Source: Deltaproteobacteria bacterium
GTDB lineage: Bacteria; Myxococcota; XYA12-FULL-58-9
DNA: 64,000 nucleotides
Assembly (NCBI GenBank): GCA_016218825.1
Contig: JACRCV010000041.1
Location: forward strand, 59,105-123,104
Reading direction: 5' to 3'
Shown here: positions 58,449-64,000 of the stretch, piece by piece
Position numbering within the stretch: the stretch's first letter is position 1
Layout: each line of letters begins with the position of its first letter
Position numbers and translations under genes: made by a program
Notes under the pieces: model-generated
Databases searched by the model: none
Told to the model about the DNA's origin: nothing
Seen by the model: the letters and a program-made list of their open reading frames with translations, nothing else

Positions 58449-59080
58449 TCGGGGCGCGAGCGTCGTGGCGATGCCGAGCGGGCGTCGGCCTGCTGCTCAC
58501 GGTGGCCGCGAACGGCTGCCGGCAAGGGAGCGTCGAGGTCGCGAGCACCGGCGATGCCCTGCCGGGCCCGAGCGGCGACGACCGGCCCGGCGGCGATCGC
58601 GAGGGGGACGGGGTGCAGCCCTGGCTGACCTTCGTGCCGGAGGCCGCCGGCCAGCCCGGAGACCTCTGGCTCGAGCTGGGCGCGGTCGACCAGGCGCACG
58701 CGCGCTTCTCGCTCCGGGTGAAAGGCGACGGCCTCGAGGCCTACGGGGTCGCGGGCCGGCTGCGCTTCGACACGCTCCTGCTCACGCAGCTCGGGATTGA
58801 CCCCAAGGAGGCCCTGGCGGCGGACGGCGTCACGCTCTTGGCGAAGAGCGCGAACAGCGCGAGCGGCAACCTGTTCGGGATCAGTCGCGTCGGCGAGCCG
58901 CACACCGACGCCCACCTGGCGGCCGGCGCGGTCATCGCCGAGCTGCCCTTCCTCGTCACCGGCTCCGGCGCGACCACCATCCAGTTCGAGGCGCCGCGCA
59001 GCGTCGTCCTCAACAGCCGCCGCGAATACCAGACCGTCGCGCACTGGCTCGGCGGCGAGCTCGTGGTCGGACCGCGATAG
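58445..59080 (+). CDS. Cohesin-like domain lipoprotein coupled to dockerin-bearing peptidase
   Basis: This 211-residue protein starts at the ATG that overlaps the previous stop. The signal ends TVAANGC (Cys20), a lipoprotein Cys, followed by a Gly/Asp-rich linker (about 25-55). Residues about 65-205 are a beta-sandwich with features of cohesin domains: an ARFSLRVKGDG strand, a LRFDTLLLTQLGID segment, GDGVTLLAKSANSASG-type middle strands and an AGAVIAELPFLVTGSGATTIQFE strand pair. Cohesins bind dockerins in cellulosomes and in non-cellulosomal anchoring. The pairing with the upstream dockerin-like tail supports a surface receptor for that peptidase. Sequence similarity is by pattern only; a different beta-sandwich family is the main alternative. 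Confidence 0.65.
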   Translation: MIGARASWRCRAGVGLLLTVAANGCRQGSVEVASTGDALPGPSGDDRPGGDREGDGVQPWLTFVPEAAGQPGDLWLELGAVDQAHARFSLRVKGDGLEAYGVAGRLRFDTLLLTQLGIDPKEALAADGVTLLAKSANSASGNLFGISRVGEPHTDAHLAAGAVIAELPFLVTGSGATTIQFEAPRSVVLNSRREYQTVAHWLGGELVVGPR

Positions 59081-59101
59081 CCGGTCCCGGCGACGGTGCG
59101 C

Positions 59102-59120
59102 GTCAGGCACTTCTCAGGGG
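59102..59120. repeat. Short element similar to the 55.7-kb REP-like sequence
   Basis: GTCAGGCACTTCTCAGGGG at 59102-59120 resembles GCCAGACACTTCTCGCGGGG in the 55.7-kb element. It lies between the convergent cohesin-like and small secreted protein genes. It may also take part in a short hairpin (GTGC 59097-59100 and GCAC 59107-59110). Confidence 0.35.
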
Positions 59121-59131
59121 CTGCGCGCCGC

Positions 59132-59716
59132 TCAGCGCAGATCGACCGCGAACGCGGCGCCGGCACCGGGGTCGTCGCCATCGCCGCTGAGCGTCGCCCT
59201 CACGGCGATCTGGGCGGTCGCGGGGCCGTCGCTGAACGAGAGCGCGTCGATCTCGAGCTCGACCCTGCAAACGCCGCCGCTGCACTGCAGAGGGACGTTT
59301 GCGTCGTCAGTCGCGAGGTCGGCACCGGTGACATCGAGCACGAAGTCGCGGCACCAGTCCCCCGCAGTGCCGAGCTGATAGGCGATGGGCTCGGCGGTGT
59401 CGCCCGCCCCCGCGAAAGAGAGCTCTACGACCACGGTCGCGTCGCTTGGGTCGATGGAGGACGTCTCCACGCAGAAGCTGCCGTGAGGGCTGGCGTCCGT
59501 GGGAATGCTGCCTTCGGCCCAGCTCGCCGTGGCCAACAACGTCTCGGTGGAACCTGGCGTCGCGAGGTCGACGCGGGCGATCTCGCTGCGCCCGGAAAGG
59601 CTCCAATCCGGCCCGCCGTACCCGCCGCAAGAATCGGCGCGCAACAGCGGCGTGGCGGCGATGAGGCTCAGGATGACCTGGCGGGAGACGCGAACACCCG
59701 TTCGACCACGGCACAT
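59132..59716 (-). CDS. Small secreted protein of unknown function
   Basis: This 194-residue protein starts at ATG 59716, six bases after GGAGG. Upstream in-frame codons lack such a site. A signal peptide (about 8-26, RQVILSLIAATPLLRADS) is followed by a Gly-rich segment and a beta-rich body with five cysteines (for example FCVETSS, DWCRDFV and CSGGVCRVEL). No domain is recognised. It converges with the cohesin-like gene and is divergent from the aldo-keto reductase. It could be a third member of the surface complex or independent. Confidence 0.7.
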   Translation of the reverse strand: MCRGRTGVRVSRQVILSLIAATPLLRADSCGGYGGPDWSLSGRSEIARVDLATPGSTETLLATASWAEGSIPTDASPHGSFCVETSSIDPSDATVVVELSFAGAGDTAEPIAYQLGTAGDWCRDFVLDVTGADLATDDANVPLQCSGGVCRVELEIDALSFSDGPATAQIAVRATLSGDGDDPGAGAAFAVDLR

Positions 59717-59941
59717 GCAGAACCTCCATTCCATTGCGCCCGGCCCGGTGCAAGCGATGCGCCAACCGCCCAGGGGAGCGGGTGCCTCGTGACTCCGCGC
59801 GGTTACAGGTGCCGTCACGTGTGACGCCGCGCACACTCGCGACATCCCGTGGTTCAGGCTTGAGCCGGCGCCGGGCCGAGCCGACGCGTCGTTGACATCA
59901 CGGGATGAGCGCACACCTTCACTGAGAGTGGGAGGTGCCTC
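59717..59941. promoter_or_regulatory. Divergent promoter with two inverted repeats
   Basis: CGTCACGTGTGACG (59813-59826) is a near-perfect palindrome with 6-bp arms. CATCCCGTG (59843-59851) and CACGGGATG (59899-59907) form a second inverted repeat 47 bp apart, with a TTGACA at 59892-59897 next to the second arm. The set fits operator sites for the small secreted protein gene, the aldo-keto reductase gene or both. Confidence 0.4.
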
Positions 59942-61042
59942 GTGACGGACAAGAAGACCCACCGGAGCGTTTCGGACTATTACCTGCTCGGCAAGACCGG
60001 GCTCAGGGTCTCACCCCTCTGTCTCGGCACCATGACCTTCGGCACCGAGTGGGGCTTCGGCAGCGACGCCGCCACCGCGCGCGCCGTCTTCGTGCGCTAC
60101 CTGGAGGCGGGCGGCAACTTTGTCGACACCGCCGACGGCTACACCAACGGCCACAGCGAGGAGCTCCTCGGCCAGTTCATCGCGGAGACCGGCTCGCGCG
60201 ACCGCGTGGTGTTGGCCACGAAGTTCACGTTCAACAGCGACCCGGCGAACCCGAACGGCGGCGGCAACGGTCGCAAGAACATCTACCGCGCCCTCGAGGG
60301 GTCGCTCAGGCGCCTCAAGACCGACACCATCGACTTGTACTGGCTCCACGTCTGGGACGGGGTGACGCCGCTCGCCGAGGTGGTCGCGACCTTGAGCGAT
60401 CTGGTGAAGGCCGGCAAGATCCGGCACTACGGCTTGAGCGACACGCCGGCCTGGTACCTCACGCGCGCCGAGACCGTGGCCGAGCTCCGCGGCCTCGAGC
60501 CGGTCGCGGCGTTGCAGCTCGAGTACTCGCTCATCGAGCGCAACATCGAGCGCGAGCACGTGCCGGCGGCGCTCGCCATGAATATCGGCATCTGCCCCTG
60601 GAGCCCGCTCGGCAGCGGGCTCTTGTCCGGCAAGTACAGGCGGAGCGGCACGAGCGGCGAAGGTGAGGGACGGCTGCAGACCATGAAGAGCTCGACGAAC
60701 GCGGTCTTTCAGAAGTTCACCCCTAGGAACTGGCAGGTGGTCGAGGTCCTGCAAGAGGTCGCCGCGAAGGTCGAGCGGCCGGCCGCGCAGGTCGCGCTCA
60801 ACTGGATCACCAAGCGCCCGGCCGTCACCTCGTCGATCATCGGCGCGACCTCGGTCCGGCAGCTCGACGAGAACCTCGGCGCCCTCGACTTCGAGATCCC
60901 GGCCGAGCTCTCGGCGAAGCTCGATGCGGTGAGCCGGCCGGAGCTCGTCTTCCCCTACACCTTCTTCCACCCGTCGCGTCTCGCTCTCGTGACCGGCGGC
61001 ATGCAAATCGCGGCCGAGCCGCCCTGGTTCCGCGAGCGCTGA
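59942..61042 (+). CDS. Aldo-keto reductase
   Basis: This 366-residue cytosolic NADPH-dependent oxidoreductase starts at GTG 59942, six bases after GGGAGG. The catalytic tetrad is visible: Asp and Tyr in FVDTADGYTNG, Lys in VVLATKF and His in YWLHVWD. Further AKR signatures are PLGSGLLSGKY and IIGATSVRQLDENL near the C-terminus, which bind the cofactor phosphate. Length and motifs suit the AKR11/12-like YajO/Tas group that reduces aldehydes or ketones. It stands alone with a divergent upstream region containing inverted repeats. The natural substrate cannot be read from sequence. Confidence 0.92.
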   Translation: MTDKKTHRSVSDYYLLGKTGLRVSPLCLGTMTFGTEWGFGSDAATARAVFVRYLEAGGNFVDTADGYTNGHSEELLGQFIAETGSRDRVVLATKFTFNSDPANPNGGGNGRKNIYRALEGSLRRLKTDTIDLYWLHVWDGVTPLAEVVATLSDLVKAGKIRHYGLSDTPAWYLTRAETVAELRGLEPVAALQLEYSLIERNIEREHVPAALAMNIGICPWSPLGSGLLSGKYRRSGTSGEGEGRLQTMKSSTNAVFQKFTPRNWQVVEVLQEVAAKVERPAAQVALNWITKRPAVTSSIIGATSVRQLDENLGALDFEIPAELSAKLDAVSRPELVFPYTFFHPSRLALVTGGMQIAAEPPWFRER

Positions 61043-61123
61043 AACGCCCCCGGCGCGAGGACCGGACGACGCGGTGCCGGGTGTTGGCAGTGCTCGCCGC
61101 GACTGACGGTGTGTTCGCGGGGA

Positions 61124-61141
61124 CCCGCATCGAGCTGCGGG
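61124..61141. terminator. Small hairpin after aldo-keto reductase
   Basis: CCCGCA (61124-61129) and TGCGGG (61136-61141) form a 6-bp stem with a 6-nt loop, 82 bp after the stop at 61042. There is no T-run, so it may only be a weak or factor-dependent terminator. Confidence 0.25.
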
Positions 61142-61245
61142 CCGCGCGAGGTATGCCTCGAGGCGAATCCTTCTTGCCCGGCCGTTGCTCCTACTCCGGC
61201 ACGCGGCGCGTCGGTCCGCGTTAATCATCAGGAGGAGAGGTCTAC

Positions 61246-62364
61246 ATGCTGAATCGGCTCGGTCGGCTTGCGCTTGTCGTTGGGAGTTTGACTGTCGTCT
61301 CGAGTTGCGGCCAGGACGGCGCCGCGGCGAGTGCCTATGGTGCAGACGAATCCGGGCTCACGAGCGGCCTCGGCTTTGACGGTCGGATCCTCAAGACCGA
61401 CTGCAACGCCATGAGCTCCTGGTATGAATGCCGCGATATCAGGACCGCCCCGGCCGCGGTGCAGCGGGGCTACGAGTACATTCACCACACGAGCAGCACC
61501 CTCGGACCCGACGGCACCCGCAAGTTCGCCGACGGCACACCCTACGCGCGTTCGTCGAACGCGTGCTCCAGCTGCCATTTCTCCGGTGGTCAGGTGCCGT
61601 TCGGCTTGCCGCTCATGCAGGTGAACGACAAGTATGCCGCGAAGCCGTTGTTTCGGGCCTTCAACTACAAGCGCGACGCGCGCGACGCGACCCTCGACTG
61701 CTTCCGCAACTGCATGGGCAACGTCGAGGTTCCGGACAAGTACGGCGACGTCATCGACGACATCATGGCCTACGTCGGTTGGACCGCCGCCGGCGTCACC
61801 GACCCGAGCATGACCGGCGCGGGCTGGGAGTCGCTGCCAGGCCACAGCTGGCCGTACTTTTCAGGGGATTGGCAGAGCATGAAGGCCGACGTCACGAATG
61901 GTGGCGCCATCTACGAGGCCGAGTGCCACGCGTGCCACGGCCGAGACGGTGCCGGCCAGGGCGAGTACCGGCCGGGCGAGCCCCGGCCGCGTTACCCGGC
62001 GCTCTGGGGCGACCGGAGCTTCACGCGCGGCGCCGCGATGTACTCGGTGCCGCAGCTCGCGTTCTTCACCAGAAAGCACATGCCCTTCGGCGACCCCGAG
62101 ACCTTGAGCGAGCAGGAGGCCCTCGACGTGGCAGGCTTCATCAACAGTCAGCCCCGCGCCGTCGCCCATTCGGCTCGGATGTTCTGCGACGCAGACACGG
62201 CGACGGGTTTGCCGAACAGCCTGTTGAAGCCCGCCCATTGGAACGTCGGCTGTGTCGACGCCGCCGAGCCCTTTTCGTTCGAGCAGCGTCTCCTCGGCCC
62301 GTGGCGCCCGATCGCCCTATGGCGAGCCGCCGAGGTGGCACGTCGGGGCACGACCGCCCGCTGA
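61246..62364 (+). CDS. TsdA-like diheme cytochrome c lipoprotein
   Basis: This 372-residue protein has a lipoprotein signal VVSSC (Cys21). The two heme motifs are CSSCH (107-111) and CHACH (227-231). Between them, DATLDCFRNCMGNVEVPD (about 148-164) matches the region that supplies the unusual Cys heme ligand in thiosulfate dehydrogenase TsdA and SoxA-type cytochromes. The length fits TsdA (about 270) plus an extra N-terminal region with CNAMSSWYEC. TsdA joins two thiosulfates to tetrathionate in the periplasm; relatives do other sulfur or radical chemistry. AGGAGAGG lies before the ATG. Sulfur-oxidising partners are absent from the window. Confidence 0.82.
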   Translation: MLNRLGRLALVVGSLTVVSSCGQDGAAASAYGADESGLTSGLGFDGRILKTDCNAMSSWYECRDIRTAPAAVQRGYEYIHHTSSTLGPDGTRKFADGTPYARSSNACSSCHFSGGQVPFGLPLMQVNDKYAAKPLFRAFNYKRDARDATLDCFRNCMGNVEVPDKYGDVIDDIMAYVGWTAAGVTDPSMTGAGWESLPGHSWPYFSGDWQSMKADVTNGGAIYEAECHACHGRDGAGQGEYRPGEPRPRYPALWGDRSFTRGAAMYSVPQLAFFTRKHMPFGDPETLSEQEALDVAGFINSQPRAVAHSARMFCDADTATGLPNSLLKPAHWNVGCVDAAEPFSFEQRLLGPWRPIALWRAAEVARRGTTAR

Positions 62365-62400
62365 TGCTGACGGGCGCGGCGCACGCAGGGGATCCCACGA

Positions 62401-63597
62401 TTACGCAGCGAGCAGGGCGAGGGTGCCGAGCGGCTGCAAGTCCTGGTCGAAGATCGGGACCTTGCCCATCTCGAGCCCGCTCGCCCGCAGCTCCGCGAGC
62501 CAACGCTTGAGCGTCGCGAGATCGTCGCGGTGCACGACAAGACCCCGCCAAACCTGCTGCGGCACACCACGCAGCTCGGGGCTCTGCGGGTCGTTGAACG
62601 GAAGACGCGCCTCGCCGGAAAAGCCGCGGTTATGCGCCGATTCGTCGAACGGCACGACGAAGGTCGGCCGCGGGTAGTAGGAGCGTGAGAAGGAGCCAGC
62701 GACCTCGGCGCGCCCGACGTCCGGCAGGCAAAGCGCTCGTCGCAGGTCGAAGAGGAACGCCACCCTGATGTTGCCGGTCGCAGCCCGGTACGGCGAGTGT
62801 GCAGGGGCGAGCAGCGCGTCGTAGTAGCAGTTGAACGTTGCCGCCATCGTCGACCGCGCTCGGGGATCGGGCCCGTCCGGAATCACGGTTACGCATAGCC
62901 GCTCGGAGACGAACGACGGCGGCTGCCCGAGCTGCACCGACGGCAGAAGTCCTCGCCGCAACAGCAGCCCAAGGCTCTGCTTGTCGACCGCCTTGACGTG
63001 CAGCCCGTTGGCGTAGGCGAAAGCACGCTCGAGCGCGGTGAGGCGGCGACCGCCGGGCCCATCCATCGCATGGAGCCGATCGCTCTCCGCCACGTCGCGC
63101 CCGGCGCCGCTGGGCCAGCCACGCTGATGGACGCTCGAGGTCTTGCGCCCACCCGTCGTCGGGCCGTGCGAGCCGGTGACGGCGGCGAGCATCGCGGACC
63201 GCTCTTTGCGACCCACCGGCGCGTTCTTTGGCGGCAAATAGACGAGCGCACCGAGGAAGGCCCGTGTGTAGTAGCCATCGCCGTTGTCGGTGTGCGGCCG
63301 CAGGAGATCCAACGCTTCGCGGATCTCGGAGGTAGAGGAGGCGACCCGCGATCCCGATGCCCGCTCGACGGCGGCTATCAAGTCGGCGATCTGTCCGAGC
63401 GTCACGTCCGGCAGCGACAGGAAGCGTGACATCATCCCAAGCAGCTGATCTTGCACAGTTTTATGAAGCTTGCCGAACCCCTTCACGAGCGGTCCCACCG
63501 CCCGACGCTTGTCGCTCGAGCGAGCGAGCTCCTCGGATCCGGTTCGGCGATCGACGCCCTCCATCGTCTCGGCACTTGGACGCTGCAACCGAATCAT
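62401..63597 (-). CDS. Unknown 398-residue protein next to IS insertion
   Basis: I chose ATG 63597 (preceded by AAAGGG); the frame is open to 63663 with a TTG. No signal, membrane helix or recognised domain is seen. The N-terminus (about 1-100) is helical and charged (FGKLHKTVQDQLLGMMSRFL). The middle and end are mixed alpha/beta with several Arg-rich stretches. The left end of the IS begins 70 bp upstream of the chosen start, so the promoter may have been displaced. The in-frame stop upstream lies inside the IS end. It converges with the TsdA-like gene (36-bp gap). Confidence 0.65.
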   Translation of the reverse strand: MIRLQRPSAETMEGVDRRTGSEELARSSDKRRAVGPLVKGFGKLHKTVQDQLLGMMSRFLSLPDVTLGQIADLIAAVERASGSRVASSTSEIREALDLLRPHTDNGDGYYTRAFLGALVYLPPKNAPVGRKERSAMLAAVTGSHGPTTGGRKTSSVHQRGWPSGAGRDVAESDRLHAMDGPGGRRLTALERAFAYANGLHVKAVDKQSLGLLLRRGLLPSVQLGQPPSFVSERLCVTVIPDGPDPRARSTMAATFNCYYDALLAPAHSPYRAATGNIRVAFLFDLRRALCLPDVGRAEVAGSFSRSYYPRPTFVVPFDESAHNRGFSGEARLPFNDPQSPELRGVPQQVWRGLVVHRDDLATLKRWLAELRASGLEMGKVPIFDQDLQPLGTLALLAA

Positions 63598-63667
63598 CCC
63601 TTTGATTATCGCCACATCCGCGGAGTAGTTGCTCTCCACGACGCCCCGCGAATTGCCCCGCAAGAGA

Positions 63668-64000
63668 TGTTACCGAACGTGGCTGAGCGACCGAATCGTT
63701 GACTCATAATTCTTGTTACCGAATGCCGGATCGATAGGCAGGGAGGATGAGTCCGATGGCGAAAAGCGAATACGTTTCCGAGATGTATGTGCGGTACCGT
63801 TCCGCTCGCTCGCGCGCCGAGAAATCGCGCATTCTCGATGAGATCTGCGCAACTTGCGGCGTCCACCGCAAACATGCCATCCGCATGCTCGCGTCGCGCA
63901 GGCGCCCTCCCAGCTCTCCTCGACCCGGACGGGGACGACCTTCTGCCTACAACCGCCCCGAGCTCCTGCGTACCTTGAAGAAGATCTGGCTCACCGCCAA
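63668..64000 (+). mobile_element. Left end of an insertion sequence, cut by window edge
   Basis: Two direct copies of TGTTACCGAA at 63668-63677 and 63714-63723, 46 bp apart, lie just before the transposase gene. This looks like an IS end with repeated transposase-binding sites. The sequence here is less GC-rich than its surroundings. The right end is outside the window. Confidence 0.75.
63756..64000 (+). CDS. Transposase N-terminus (integrase-type), truncated by window edge
   Basis: About 81 residues are visible from ATG 63756, 9 bp after GGGAGG. An in-frame ATG at 63747 is too close to that site. The segment ILDEICATCGVHRKHAIRML followed by GRGRPSAYNRPELLRTLKKI is the HTH-type N-terminal region of rve-family IS transposases in which CGxxRKxAIRxL is conserved. 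The DDE catalytic domain lies beyond the window. The element probably still encodes a complete gene, but this cannot be judged. Confidence 0.82.
   Translation, partial: MAKSEYVSEMYVRYRSARSRAEKSRILDEICATCGVHRKHAIRMLASRRRPPSSPRPGRGRPSAYNRPELLRTLKKIWLTA

Noticed and set aside
1..64000. tRNA, rRNA or CRISPR loci
   Set aside because: No rRNA-like conserved stretches, tRNA cloverleaf patterns or short direct repeats with spacers were seen; small RNAs cannot be excluded by eye.

Overview
This is a very GC-rich chromosomal window with 40 protein genes, a few short intergenic repeats and one insertion sequence entering at the right edge. The gene repertoire points to a member of the Myxococcota (the old Deltaproteobacteria), probably uncultured. 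It holds many large secreted lipoproteins built from eukaryote-like or adhesive modules (RCC1, TSP1, Calx-beta, collagen-like, FG-GAP, beta-helix), MopE-like Asp/Cys motifs, very large PAS/REC histidine kinases and a PEGA-domain protein. This placement is an inference from gene content. I found no rRNA, tRNA or CRISPR.

Layout. At 1-2.6 kb, on the minus strand, are a membrane-anchored lipase, a radical SAM protein with a PqqD-like tail and a PilZ protein cut by the window edge. At 2.7-4.1 kb, on the plus strand, is a membrane histidine kinase whose ATPase domain looks degraded. At 4.4-11.2 kb is a tightly packed plus-strand operon for copper/heme electron transfer. It encodes a heme-bearing outer-membrane barrel, a small exported protein, a type-1 copper cupredoxin, a CuA protein, a NosR/NapH-like Fe-S membrane protein, a CuA-cytochrome c fusion and a Met/Cys-rich lipoprotein. 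There is no NosZ, and I regard this as the most interesting metabolic unit.

At 11.5-26.3 kb is an array of surface lipoproteins ending in a 1985-residue RCC1 protein with an internal 657-residue duplication. At 26.6-27.8 kb are an LcrH/SycD-like TPR protein and a translationally coupled partner. At 27.9-31.9 kb are a patatin-type phospholipase and an OmpA-like protein. At 32-40.4 kb is a signalling operon: a kinase with 11 PAS domains, a lone receiver and a REC-GAF-PAS-kinase-REC hybrid. At 40.8-47.8 kb are another surface lipoprotein, a class D beta-lactamase and two MEDS-domain sensors. At 48-55.6 kb is a minus-strand beta-helix/FG-GAP/PEGA operon. At 56-59.7 kb are a C39-like peptidase, an M1-type metallopeptidase with a dockerin-like tail coupled to a cohesin-like lipoprotein, and a small secreted protein. 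At 60-64 kb are an aldo-keto reductase, a TsdA-like diheme cytochrome, an unknown protein and the left end of an IS.

How the parts fit. The copper/heme operon should move electrons between the inner membrane, periplasm and outer surface. Its missing terminal oxidoreductase is either elsewhere or is one of the uncharacterised proteins in the operon. The dockerin-like peptidase and cohesin-like lipoprotein suggest a two-gene device that pins an enzyme to the cell surface. The kinase cluster has no DNA-binding output and probably forms a phosphorelay through the lone receiver.
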